Positions 51,222 to 59,363 of a stretch of 64,000 bases of DNA are shown here, piece by piece. The position numbers and the translations under genes were made by a program. Each line of letters opens with the position of its first letter. Positions within the stretch are counted from its first letter, which is position 1. The stretch covers positions 62,001 to 126,000 of the forward strand of contig NZ_JAOWKY010000005.1 in assembly GCF_025751435.1 (NCBI RefSeq), read 5' to 3'. Under the pieces are notes generated by a model. It was given only the letters and a program-made list of their open reading frames with translations. It was not told the origin of the DNA and searched no databases. Origin of the DNA: Albidovulum marisflavi. Lineage in GTDB: Bacteria > Pseudomonadota > Alphaproteobacteria > Rhodobacterales > Rhodobacteraceae.

Positions 51222-51236
51222 CCGGCCATGTTTTTT
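51207..51236 (+). terminator. Intrinsic terminator overlapping the VOC stop codon
   Basis: GGCCGGTT at 51207-51214 pairs perfectly with AACCGGCC at 51220-51227 around a CCTGT loop. Three bases later comes a run of six T. The left arm is coding sequence and the TAA stop lies in the loop and right arm. It separates the VOC gene from the Tat/GMC genes. Confidence 0.9.
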
Positions 51237-51250
51237 GCTCAAGGGAGGAC

Positions 51251-51775
51251 ATGATGAGCAAGATCGAACGGCAAGGCTTGACCCGCCGCGCGCTGCTGGC
51301 GCGTTCGGTTGCGGCCGGCGCCCTGGTCGTCGCAGGGGCCGGCTTCATCGCTGCCCCGAACGCGGCCTGGGCGGTCGAAGTCAGGGTCATTTCCGAGCAC
51401 CAGATGGCGACCCTGGTCCAGATGGCGCGCGATATCTATCCGCACGACAGGATCGCGGATCAGTTCTACGCGATCGCCGTCAAGGGCTACGACGCCGAAG
51501 AGCGCAAGGCGCTTGTCGAAGAGGGTGTGGCGGCGCTTGACGCGGCTGCGCAAGCCGCCGGCCATGCCGACTACGTCTCGATGGGCTGGGAGGAAGACCG
51601 CGTCAAGATACTGCAGGCCATGGAGGATTCCGGCTTCTTCCAGACCGTCCGCGGCGGCCTGGTGACCGGACTTTATAACCAGAAGGAAGTCTGGCCGATC
51701 TTCGGCTACGAGGGCGAATCCTTCTCTCAGGGCGGCTACATCGAGCGCGGCTTCGACGACATCAATTGGCTTTGA
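51251..51775 (+). CDS. Tat-exported small subunit of a GMC dehydrogenase (gluconate 2-dehydrogenase subunit 3-like)
   Basis: The 174-residue protein has a twin-arginine signal (LTRRALLARSVAAGALVVAG, then GAGFIAAPNAAWA) and a mature domain with the subunit-3 pattern ISEHQMATLVQMARDIYPHDRIADQFYAIAVKG and GYIERGFDDINWL. In the known complexes (gluconate, fructose, glucose dehydrogenases) this small subunit is exported by Tat and carries the folded flavoprotein with it. The GMC flavoprotein follows 18 bases downstream and lacks its own signal peptide, as expected. Its function is a chaperone/export subunit; the sugar or polyol substrate is unknown. Confidence 0.9.
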   Translation: MMSKIERQGLTRRALLARSVAAGALVVAGAGFIAAPNAAWAVEVRVISEHQMATLVQMARDIYPHDRIADQFYAIAVKGYDAEERKALVEEGVAALDAAAQAAGHADYVSMGWEEDRVKILQAMEDSGFFQTVRGGLVTGLYNQKEVWPIFGYEGESFSQGGYIERGFDDINWL

Positions 51776-51793
51776 CCACGGAGGAGTGGAAAC

Positions 51794-53362
51794 ATGGTCG
51801 CGAAATTTGATCTGACCGACGACTCCGTCGTGGTTGTCATCGGCACCGGCGCTGGCGGCGGGGTGCTTTCGAACGAACTGGCGCAAAAAGGCGTCAAGGT
51901 CGTCGCCCTTGAGGCAGGCGGGCGCTATCTACCCGAGGACTACATCAACGACGAATGGGAAAGCTTCGGGCAACTTGCCTGGACCGACCCGCGGACCACG
52001 TCGGGCGACTGGCGCGTTGCCAGGGACTTCTCGGGCCTTCCGGCCTGGATCGTCAAGGCGGTGGGCGGCACGACGACCCACTGGGCCGGTGCCTCGATCC
52101 GCTTTCAGGAACATGAGTGGAAGGCGCTTTCGACCTATGGTGCCGTCGAGGGGGCAAACCTGCTGGACTGGCCGATCGACGCGGCCGAGATGGCGCCATG
52201 GTACGAAAAGGCCGAAGCCAAGCTGGGCGTGACCCGCACCGGCGACCGTGCGGGCCTTCCCGGCAACAACAACTTCAAGGTCTTTGAAAAGGGCGCCAAG
52301 GCGCTTGGCTATACCGAAGTCCATACCGGCCGCATGGCGATCAACTCAGCCGACTACGACGACAGGATGGCATGCCAGCAGACCGGCTTCTGCTTCCAGG
52401 GCTGCAAATGGGGCGCCAAGTGGTCGGCCGCCTACACCGATATCCCGCGCGGCGAGGCCACCGGCAATCTCGAAGTGCGCGACCACGCCCATGTGGCCAG
52501 GATCCTGCACGACGAAAGCGGCAAGGTGACGGGGGTCGAGTACTTCGACAAGGACGGCAACCTGCAGATGCAGAAGGCGCGGATCGTCTGCGTCGCGGGC
52601 AACAGCTTCGAAAGCCCGCGCCTGCTTCTGAACTCGGCGTCCGAGATGTTCCCGAACGGGCTTGCCAACAGCTCGGATCAGGTCGGCCGCAACTACATGC
52701 GCCACACGACCGGCTCCGTCTACGCGGTTTTCGAAAAGCCTGTCCGGATGTGGCGGGGGACCACGATGGCGGGCATCGTGCAGGACGAGGCGCACCATGA
52801 TCCATCGCGCGGGTTCGTCGGCGGGTACGAGCTTGAAACCCTCTCGCTCGGGATCCCGTTCATGGCGGCGTTCCTCAATCCGGGCGGCTGGGGCCGTTCC
52901 TTCACCACAGCGCTCGACAGCTATGAAAACATGGCCGGCATGTGGATCGTGGGCGAGGACATGCCGCAGGCGACCAACCGCGTCACGCTGTCCGACGTGA
53001 AGGATCAGTGGGGCCTGCCCGTCGCCAACGTGCACTTCAGCGATCACCCGAACGACGTCGCTATGCGCAACCACGCCTACAAGCAGGGCATGGCGATCTA
53101 CGAGGCCGTGGGCGCGACCCGCACATTCCCGACGCCCCCCTATCCGTCGACGCATAACCTTGGCACGAACCGCATGTCGGAAAAGCCCGAGGACGGGGTC
53201 TGCAACAAGTGGGGTCAGACTCACGACATCGCGAACCTGTTCATCTCGGACGGCAGCCAGTTCACGACCGGCGCTGCGGAAAACCCGACGCTGACCATCG
53301 TGGCACTCGCGATCCGTCAGGCGGACTTCATCGCGCGCGAAATGGCTGTGGGCAGCATCTGA
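51794..53362 (+). CDS. GMC-family dehydrogenase flavoprotein subunit
   Basis: The 522-residue flavoprotein starts MVAKFDLTDDSVVVVIGTGAGGGVLSNELA, with the GxGxxG FAD motif and no signal peptide. It shows GGTTTHWAGASIRF, a Cys-rich segment CQQTGFCFQGCKWGAKWSAA near residue 195, and the C-terminal GMC His/Asn region (YPSTHNLGTNRMSE, FTTGAAENPTLTIVALAIRQ). The Cys cluster is like that of three-subunit FAD dehydrogenases that carry an iron-sulfur centre. No cytochrome c subunit gene adjoins. A perfect hairpin follows. Confidence 0.9.
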   Translation: MVAKFDLTDDSVVVVIGTGAGGGVLSNELAQKGVKVVALEAGGRYLPEDYINDEWESFGQLAWTDPRTTSGDWRVARDFSGLPAWIVKAVGGTTTHWAGASIRFQEHEWKALSTYGAVEGANLLDWPIDAAEMAPWYEKAEAKLGVTRTGDRAGLPGNNNFKVFEKGAKALGYTEVHTGRMAINSADYDDRMACQQTGFCFQGCKWGAKWSAAYTDIPRGEATGNLEVRDHAHVARILHDESGKVTGVEYFDKDGNLQMQKARIVCVAGNSFESPRLLLNSASEMFPNGLANSSDQVGRNYMRHTTGSVYAVFEKPVRMWRGTTMAGIVQDEAHHDPSRGFVGGYELETLSLGIPFMAAFLNPGGWGRSFTTALDSYENMAGMWIVGEDMPQATNRVTLSDVKDQWGLPVANVHFSDHPNDVAMRNHAYKQGMAIYEAVGATRTFPTPPYPSTHNLGTNRMSEKPEDGVCNKWGQTHDIANLFISDGSQFTTGAAENPTLTIVALAIRQADFIAREMAVGSI

Positions 53363-53382
53363 TAGCGCTGTCGCTTGGATCT

Positions 53383-53414
53383 CTGCCGGGCCGCGTGGTT
53401 TCGCGGCCCGGCAG
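53383..53414 (+). terminator. GC-rich hairpin after the GMC dehydrogenase gene
   Basis: CTGCCGGGCCGCG at 53383-53395 pairs perfectly with 53402-53414 (13 bp) around TGGTTT. No T-run follows, so it may be a terminator-like or transcript-stabilising hairpin. Remnant genes begin directly after it. Confidence 0.65.
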
Positions 53415-53821
53415 GTCAGCCCTTCACCGGAATGGTGGAGTTTCACGCCATCCCGCAGGCGGGTTCGAATGCCGCTGACGACATCGCCTGGGCGGATGGC
53501 CGCGACGTCCTGATAGCTATGACTTGCCACCCTTACAGGCGCGAGGCGGTCGAAACGGTGAAGATCGCCCGCGAGCAGGGCGTCACGGTAATCGCGATTT
53601 CCGACAGTCCGGCAAGCCCGATCTCGGTGCTCGTCCAGCATCGCTTTGGCGTATCGGTCGATACGCCGCAGTTTTTCCCCTCGTCGGTCTCGCCGATGGC
53701 GCTGCTCGAAACGCCCCTGAGTTTCGTAATAGCGGTCGCAAGCCCCGAGATCGTCGAGCGGGTCAAGAAGTTCCACAAACAACGGCATCAGCTTGGTCTC
53801 TACCTGGAGGATCCCGACTAA
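53415..53821 (+). pseudogene. MurR/RpiR-family regulator, C-terminal SIS-domain remnant
   Basis: From about 53429 the frame reads MVEFHAIPQAGSNAADDIAW, then ADGRDVLIAMTCHPYRREAV and VTVIAISDSPASPISVLVQH, ending HKQRHQLGLYLEDPD with a normal C-terminus. These are the last strands of the sugar-isomerase (SIS) domain of RpiR regulators. The N-terminal helix-turn-helix and first half of SIS are missing; the preceding bases are the hairpin of the GMC operon. A 5'-truncated remnant, not a working regulator. Confidence 0.8.
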
Positions 53822-53835
53822 ACGCTCCGCTCCTC

Positions 53836-53898
53836 CATTCGCTAGAAGCGCGCTACCACACCGACCCCACGATCTTCGCGGCCGAGGGCGCAAGCTGA
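53836..53898 (+). pseudogene. Possible N-terminal remnant of a Rieske-type oxygenase
   Basis: A short frame reads HSLEARYHTDPTIFAAEGAS before a stop. The pattern (L-x-ARY-x-TDP-x-IF-x-xE) is like the N-terminus of ring-hydroxylating or choline-monooxygenase-type Rieske proteins. At about 20 residues the assignment is tentative. It joins directly to the next remnant. Confidence 0.4.
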
Positions 53899-53978
53899 AC
53901 CGTCCGGGCGCCTTCCTTGAGCCGACGGTGCTGCAGGTCACCCCTGACATGACCATCGCAAAGGACGAGGTGTTCGGA
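53895..53978 (+). pseudogene. Aldehyde dehydrogenase fragment
   Basis: The 28 codons LNRPGAFLEPTVLQVTPDMT and IAKDEVFG match the segment G-x-F-x-EPTVL...TPDM-x-I-x-xEEVFG of aldehyde dehydrogenases such as succinate-semialdehyde dehydrogenase. Nothing else of the gene is present, and it is fused in frame to the next remnant. Confidence 0.7.
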
Positions 53979-54173
53979 ATGAACCTCGCCATGATCGGCG
54001 CGCTTGGAAAGATGCACGAATGGGACGTGCACTGCCGCGGCGCCGTCAACAACCGCGTCACCAAGGAGGAGATTCGCGCCATCATCCACGTGATCGGCAT
54101 CTACTGCGGCGTTCCCCGGGCGTTGGAATGTTTCCGCGTCGCCCGGAAGGTGCTGGAAGCCGACAACACGTGA
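53979..54173 (+). pseudogene. Carboxymuconolactone decarboxylase (PcaC-like) C-terminal fragment
   Basis: Reads MNLAMIGALGKMHEWDVHCR, GAVNNRVTKEEIRAIIHVIG, IYCGVPRALECFRVARKVLE and ends normally. This is the C-terminal half of gamma-carboxymuconolactone decarboxylases. The N-terminal half with its active-site region is gone. It is fused in frame downstream of the aldehyde dehydrogenase fragment. Any product of the chimeric frame would be only partial. The following 166 bases up to tRNA-Gly show no further gene. Confidence 0.75.
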
Positions 54174-54299
54174 AAACTGGCGCAGCCGTTTGGGTCGGCC
54201 GAAGCCGGTGGATCCGCCGGGCCGGCGATCGAGAGGGCGCGAAAATCACTCTGGCGTCACTTCATGCAGGATGCGCCGGCGGATATGGCGATCGCTCCC

Positions 54300-54328
54300 T
54301 TGACGCGAACCGGAACCTGCATTAGCTA
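54300..54328 (+). promoter_or_regulatory. Probable tRNA-Gly promoter
   Basis: A clear -35 TTGACG at 54300-54305 is followed after 17 bases by a weak -10 (TAGCTA at 54323-54328). The tRNA begins 12 bases further on. Confidence 0.4.
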
Positions 54329-54339
54329 GCAGGTCCTGC

Positions 54340-54413
54340 GCGGGCGTTGTGTAATGGTAAGACCCTTGCCTTCCAAGCAAGAGACGCGGGTTCGATTCCC
54401 GCCGCCCGCTCCA
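54340..54413 (+). tRNA. tRNA-Gly (UCC)
   Basis: A 74-base cloverleaf: acceptor GCGGGCG pairs with CGCCCGC, anticodon stem CTTGC/GCAAG with loop CTTCCAA (anticodon TCC at 54372-54374), T-arm GCGGGTTCGATTCCCGC, discriminator T and an encoded CCA. The antisense frames across it are the well-known spurious peptides. A tRNA next to a patch of gene remnants raises the possibility of past integration here. Confidence 0.97.
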
Positions 54414-54641
54414 ACCCACATCCAGCAGATGCAAGGTGCACTTCGCCGTACGTCCGGTCGCTGACCTTCGTGCGAAGGCCCGTGCTGTTCAACCACGACA
54501 GCACATCGCTTATCGCGCGCAACCGCTTTGGCTCGCCCATCCTGTCGTCTTCGTGTCTGTTCGCGTGCGCAGCGAGGTCTTTTTTGCACCTTGTTCCCGG
54601 CTGGACCTGCGCCTAAACCCGGTTCGTCAACAGGAGGTTTC

Positions 54642-56432
54642 ATGGCGCGACGTTCCGATCCGACACCGTCCGACCGGCAATCGTCCCAGCGTATGCGATC
54701 CCTGGGCGCGCTCTGGCCGTTTCTCAGACCCTATCGCGGCCTGGTGGCCCTTGCGATCTGCGCGTTGGTCCTGACGGCTTCGGTGTCCCTGATCCTGCCG
54801 CTTGCGGTGCGCCGCGTGATCGACCAGTTCAACGGCGCGACCGAACTTCTGGACAGCTACTTCCTTGTCGCGCTTGGCTTCGCGGCGCTTTTGGCCGTTG
54901 GCACGGGTGCGCGCTACTACCTGGTTACGCGGCTGGGTGAGAGGGTCGTGGCCGACATCCGGCGCGCGGTTTTCGACCGCGTCATAGGGATGAGCCCATC
55001 CTTCTTCGAACGCATCCTGACGGGCGAGGTGCTGAGCCGCATCACCACGGACACGACGCTGATCCTGTCGGTGATCGGATCGTCGGTTTCGATCGCACTG
55101 AGGAACTTCCTGATCCTGATCGGTGGGGCTGGGCTGATGTTGCTGACGTCGCCCAAGCTGACGATCTATGCGCTGCTGATCGTGCCGGTCGTGATCGTTC
55201 CGATCATCCTTCTTGGGCGGCGCCTGCGCGCGCTCAGCCGCGAAAATCAGGACTGGATCGCCGAAAGCTCGGGCAACGCGTCAGAGGCGCTGCTGTCCGT
55301 GCAGACCGTTCAGGCCTTCACGCACGAGAGCGAAAACCGGGCGGCGTTTGCCGATGTGACGGAACGCTCGTTCCTGTCAGCCAAGAAGCGGATCGGCACG
55401 CGGGCGGTCATGACGGTGATCGTCATCTTCTTGATCTTCGCCGGCGTGGTCGTGGTTCTTTGGTCGGGCGCGCGCGATGTGCGCGCAGGCGGGATGAGCG
55501 TTGGCGAACTTGTTCAATTCGTCATTTACGCGGTGATGGTCGCGGGCGCGGCGGGCGCGCTGTCGGAAATCTGGGGCGAATTGCAGCGAGCGGCTGGCGC
55601 GACGGAACGTCTGGGCGAATTGCTCGCAGCCGAGGACAGCGTCAGGGACCCTGCCCAACCCGTCGCGTTGCCGCGGCCCGCGACCGGGGCGGTCGCATTG
55701 GAAGGCGTGACTTTCCGCTATCCGGCGCGGCCCGAGATATCTGCGCTCGAGGGGGTGGACCTGTCAGTGCGGCCGGGCGAGACGGTGGCGCTGGTCGGTC
55801 CTTCGGGTGCCGGCAAGACCACGGTGATCCAGCTTCTGCAGCGGTTCTATGATCCCGACGAGGGGCGAGTGACGATCGACGGGATCGATCTGCGCGACAT
55901 GGCGCGTTCGGACTTCCGCCGCGCGATCGCGCTGGTGCCGCAGGATCCGGTCGTCTTCGCGACGACGGCGCGCGAAAACATCCGCTTCGGCCGGCCGGAC
56001 GCGACCGACGCCGAGGTGGAGGCAGCGGCCCGCGCCGCCGCCGCCCATGATTTCCTGTCCGCGCTACCGCAGGGCTACGACAGCTATGTCGGCGAACGCG
56101 GCGTGATGCTCTCGGGGGGGCAGAAGCAGCGCATCGCGATCGCGCGCGCGATCCTGCGCGACGCGCCGATCCTGCTTCTGGACGAAGCGACCTCGGCGCT
56201 GGATGCCGAAAGCGAGGTCGCGGTGCAAAAGGCGGTCGAGGCCGTGGCGCGCGGGCGCACCACGCTGATCGTCGCCCACCGACTGGCGACCGTGAAGAAG
56301 GCCGACCGCATCGTCGTCTTCGACCAGGGCCGTATCGTGGCCCAGGGCACGCACGACAGCCTTGTGAGCGAGGGCGGGCTTTACGCGCGCCTGGCGCGGC
56401 TTCAGTTCACGGAAGGCCAGGCGGCGGAATAG
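54642..56432 (+). CDS. ABC transporter, fused permease-ATPase (MsbA/LmrA-type exporter)
   Basis: The 596-residue half-transporter starts after AGGAGG. Six membrane helices (RPYRGLVALAICALVLTASV, DSYFLVALGFAALLAVGTGA, RNFLILIGGAGLMLLTSPKL and so on) precede an ATPase with Walker A GPSGAGKTT, Q-loop VPQDPVVFATT, signature LSGGQKQRIAIARAIL, Walker B ILLLDEATSALDAES and switch His in VAHRLATV. It would work as a homodimer, exporting lipid or a hydrophobic compound; substrate unknown. It is 93 bases upstream of the acyl-CoA ligase gene. Confidence 0.93.
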   Translation: MARRSDPTPSDRQSSQRMRSLGALWPFLRPYRGLVALAICALVLTASVSLILPLAVRRVIDQFNGATELLDSYFLVALGFAALLAVGTGARYYLVTRLGERVVADIRRAVFDRVIGMSPSFFERILTGEVLSRITTDTTLILSVIGSSVSIALRNFLILIGGAGLMLLTSPKLTIYALLIVPVVIVPIILLGRRLRALSRENQDWIAESSGNASEALLSVQTVQAFTHESENRAAFADVTERSFLSAKKRIGTRAVMTVIVIFLIFAGVVVVLWSGARDVRAGGMSVGELVQFVIYAVMVAGAAGALSEIWGELQRAAGATERLGELLAAEDSVRDPAQPVALPRPATGAVALEGVTFRYPARPEISALEGVDLSVRPGETVALVGPSGAGKTTVIQLLQRFYDPDEGRVTIDGIDLRDMARSDFRRAIALVPQDPVVFATTARENIRFGRPDATDAEVEAAARAAAAHDFLSALPQGYDSYVGERGVMLSGGQKQRIAIARAILRDAPILLLDEATSALDAESEVAVQKAVEAVARGRTTLIVAHRLATVKKADRIVVFDQGRIVAQGTHDSLVSEGGLYARLARLQFTEGQAAE

Positions 56433-56524
56433 GGGCCGCGTACCGTTTCGCTGCGTCGCGCTTGCCGCAGGATGCTTTTGACCGCATCTTTTCCCGAAGG
56501 CCCGGAAAGGGCAGGGGAGGAGAG

Positions 56525-58423
56525 ATGACGAAATTCGTGACCCGCGCGGACCGTGACGCGATCGAGCGGGAAATGCCATGGGGCGAGCGCGACCTGCCGC
56601 AGACCCTTCATGCCTTTCTCGCTCGGACGGCAGGGCTATACGGCGACCGCAATGCGCTGAGCTTTCAGATCCTTGCCGATCCCGGATCCAAGGCGGAAAC
56701 GCTGACCTGGGCCGACCTTCACGCCCGCGTCACGCGGGCCGCCAACCTGTTCCGAAGCCTTGGCGTCGGGGAAGGGGACGTGGTGGCCTACCTTCTGCCC
56801 AACGCGACCGAAACCGTGGTCACGCTTCTGGGCGGGGCGATCGCGGGGATCGTCAATCCGATCAACCCGTTGCTTGAGCCCGAACAGATCGCAGGGATCC
56901 TGCGGGAAACCGGGGCCAAGGTCCTGGTCACGCTCAAGGCGTTCCCCAAGACGGACGTGCCGCAGAAGGCCGCCGAGGCCGTGCGGCTGGCGCCGAACGT
57001 GAAGACGGTGCTTGAGGTTGACCTGAGCCGCTACCTGCCGTTCCCCAAGCGCTGGATCGTGCCCTTCGTCCGGCCCGAGAACCCGATCGCGCACCAGGCC
57101 GTCGTGAGGGATTTCAAATCCGAATGTGCCAGGATGCCCGGCGACCGGCTTTCCTTCGCAGACAGCGCGGGCGACAGGGTTGCCGCCTATTTCCACACGG
57201 GTGGTACGACCGGGCTGCCCAAGGTGGCGCAGCACAGGTATTCCGGCATGATCTACAACGGCTGGCTTGGCGGCACGCTGCTGTTCGATGAAACCGACGT
57301 TCTGATCTGTCCGTTGCCGCTGTTCCACGTCTTCGCAGCCTATCCGGTCTTCATGTCCGCGATCTGGTCGGGGGCGCATACGGTCTTTCCGACGCCGGCG
57401 GGGTACCGGGGCGAGGGCGTCTTCGACAACTTCTGGAAGCTGATCGAGCGGTGGAAGGTCACGTTCCTGATCACGGTTCCCACGGCCATCGCGGCTTTGA
57501 TGCAGCGCCCGGTCAATGCGGATGTCTCCTCGCTCAAGATCGCGATTTCGGGCTCTGCCCCCTTGCCGATCGAGCTTTACAACCGCTTCAGGGCCGCAAC
57601 GGGTGTCGAGATCGCCGAAGGCTATGGCCTGACCGAGGCGACGTGCCTTGTGTCCTGCAATCCGCCCGAGGGCGACAAGAAGGTGGGATCGGTCGGTCTT
57701 GTCCTGCCCTATTGCGACGTGCGCATCCTGAAGTGCGAGGCGGACGGCACGGTCAGCCACGAATGCGCGACCGACGAGGTGGGGGAAATCTGCGTGTCCA
57801 GTCCCGGCGTTCTGACAGGATCCACCTACACCGAGACATCCAGGAATGCCGGGTTGTTTGCCGAAGGACGATTGCTGCGGACCGGAGACCTGGGCCGGAT
57901 CGATGCGGACGGCTACCTGTGGATCACGGGGCGGTCGAAGGACCTGATCATCCGGGGCGGGCACAACATCGACCCCGCGATCATCGAGGACGCGCTGATG
58001 GGCCACCCTGCCGTGGCCATGGCGGGGGCGATCGGCCAACCCGACGCCTTTGCGGGCGAACTGCCCTGCGCCTATGTCGAACTGGTCGCCGGGGCATCGG
58101 TCACGCCGGCTGAACTGGTCGCCTTCGCGGCAAAGAACCTGGCTGAACGCGCGGCGCTGCCGAAGCACGTCGAGATCCTGCCTGAGTTGCCCAAGACGGC
58201 GGTCGGCAAGGTTTTCAAGCCCGCGCTGCGCAAGCTGGCCATCCGCCGTGTCTACGATGCAGCACTGCGCAAGGCGGGTCTGGCCGTCTCGGTCGTCGAT
58301 GTCTATGAGGACAAGCGGCGCGGCCTTGTCGCACGGCTGCGGCGCGAAGGCGAGGTGGACGAAGAGCAGCTTGGACACGTTCTTGGCGGCTTCACGCGGC
58401 CCTGGGAATGGAGCGAGGACTGA
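56525..58423 (+). CDS. Acyl-CoA synthetase (AMP-forming)
   Basis: The 632-residue enzyme adenylates a fatty acid and transfers it to coenzyme A. Adenylation motifs are intact: the P-loop FHTGGTTGLPKVA, the A5-like EIAEGYGLTEATCLVSCNPP, the A7 LRTGDLGRIDADGYLWITGR and the A8 hinge SKDLIIRGGHNIDP, with the A10 lysine in LPKTAVGKVFKPALRK. It starts at the ATG at 56525 after a strong GGGGAGGAG site. The chain-length preference cannot be told; long-chain fatty acyl-CoA ligases are the closest pattern. It converges on the BASS-like gene. Confidence 0.92.
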   Translation: MTKFVTRADRDAIEREMPWGERDLPQTLHAFLARTAGLYGDRNALSFQILADPGSKAETLTWADLHARVTRAANLFRSLGVGEGDVVAYLLPNATETVVTLLGGAIAGIVNPINPLLEPEQIAGILRETGAKVLVTLKAFPKTDVPQKAAEAVRLAPNVKTVLEVDLSRYLPFPKRWIVPFVRPENPIAHQAVVRDFKSECARMPGDRLSFADSAGDRVAAYFHTGGTTGLPKVAQHRYSGMIYNGWLGGTLLFDETDVLICPLPLFHVFAAYPVFMSAIWSGAHTVFPTPAGYRGEGVFDNFWKLIERWKVTFLITVPTAIAALMQRPVNADVSSLKIAISGSAPLPIELYNRFRAATGVEIAEGYGLTEATCLVSCNPPEGDKKVGSVGLVLPYCDVRILKCEADGTVSHECATDEVGEICVSSPGVLTGSTYTETSRNAGLFAEGRLLRTGDLGRIDADGYLWITGRSKDLIIRGGHNIDPAIIEDALMGHPAVAMAGAIGQPDAFAGELPCAYVELVAGASVTPAELVAFAAKNLAERAALPKHVEILPELPKTAVGKVFKPALRKLAIRRVYDAALRKAGLAVSVVDVYEDKRRGLVARLRREGEVDEEQLGHVLGGFTRPWEWSED

Positions 58424-58427
58424 AGGT

Positions 58428-59363
58428 CTACGCCGCCCGCGCCCGGTGAAGCCCCCGGGCGAACAGGGGCGTCAGGTACATCGGCACCTGGTAGCAGCCG
58501 ACGAAGACCATGAGCGGTGCAAAGACCTCGGGCGGGAGCGCGACAAGGAACAAAAGCACGTTGCGATTGCCTGCGACGATGCCGAATGTCCCTGCCTCGG
58601 CCCCCGCGCCACGGGCGCGCAGGACGGCCGATGTCGCTGCCTGCAGGCCAAGGTTCAGCGCGAAGGCGAAGGCCAGCCAATAGCCAAGTCGAAGCGGATC
58701 GGACACTAGAACCGGGCCCACCTCTGCCATCAGCCCGATGACGATGACGGCACCCAGCATCGCGCCCGCGCCATCGGCCGCGCGGATCTGCGGCTCGCGC
58801 GCTTCGGGCAGCAGCAGCGCGCGCAGGGCGAATCCGGCCCCCGCGCCCAGAAGGATCGTCGCAAGCAGCCTGCCCTCGGCAATCAGGACGCCTGTGCCGG
58901 CACCCACTCCGGGCAGCGCGGCAAGAACCGGCAGGGCCGTGAGCGGCAGCAGAGCGGTTCCCAGAACCAGCTGACGCAGCGCAGGTTCTGGCGGCAGACC
59001 GCTGAGCACCGCGAGTCCGGGCCCCATGCCGACGGGGGGCGCCGACATGACGAGCAGGGCGATCGCGGCCTCTGGGCGGTGCAGCAACCCGGCGGCCCAC
59101 AGGCAACCAAGCGCGGTCAATGGCAGCAAGAACTGAAGCGCCAGCGCGATTCTGAGCGTGAGGACCAGATCCGACAGTGCCCCCACCGCGCGGGACAGCC
59201 CGATACGGAACGCCGCCAAGCCGATCAGCGCCGCCGCCATGGGGCCAAGCCAGGGGGCTATGTCACGCGCAAGGTCCGGCAGGCTCGCCCCCGCGAGAAG
59301 CCCGAGGATCAGCAGCAGCCGGCCATGGCGCGCTGCAAGTCGCAGGAGGCCGCCGCCGGTCAT
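58428..59363 (-). CDS. BASS-like (bile acid:sodium symporter fold) membrane protein
   Basis: A 311-residue protein with nine or ten hydrophobic helices (LLLILGLLAGASLP; MAAALIGLAAFRIGLS; IALALQFLLPLTALGCLWAA; AIALLVMSAPPVGMG; and a late GTFGIVAGNRNVLLFLVALPP). The GNRN stretch near the end and the order of helices recall the BASS/arsenite-efflux fold. It starts in a TAATG overlap with the TauE/SafE gene and closes the TRAP operon. The transported solute is unknown. Confidence 0.65.
   Translation of the reverse strand: MTGGGLLRLAARHGRLLLILGLLAGASLPDLARDIAPWLGPMAAALIGLAAFRIGLSRAVGALSDLVLTLRIALALQFLLPLTALGCLWAAGLLHRPEAAIALLVMSAPPVGMGPGLAVLSGLPPEPALRQLVLGTALLPLTALPVLAALPGVGAGTGVLIAEGRLLATILLGAGAGFALRALLLPEAREPQIRAADGAGAMLGAVIVIGLMAEVGPVLVSDPLRLGYWLAFAFALNLGLQAATSAVLRARGAGAEAGTFGIVAGNRNVLLFLVALPPEVFAPLMVFVGCYQVPMYLTPLFARGLHRARAA

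Noticed and set aside
48276-51242. 988-codon minus-strand frame antisense to the alpha-E, transglutaminase and VOC genes
   Set aside because: It spans several well-supported genes of the opposite strand and shows no domain; codon-bias shadow.
52346-54100. Minus-strand frame antisense to the GMC dehydrogenase gene and remnants
   Set aside because: No family pattern; opposite strand has clear motifs.
54246-54643. Minus-strand frames across tRNA-Gly with RESNPRLLLGRQGSYHYT-type peptides
   Set aside because: Spurious translation of a tRNA gene on the wrong strand; no ribosome site or protein family.
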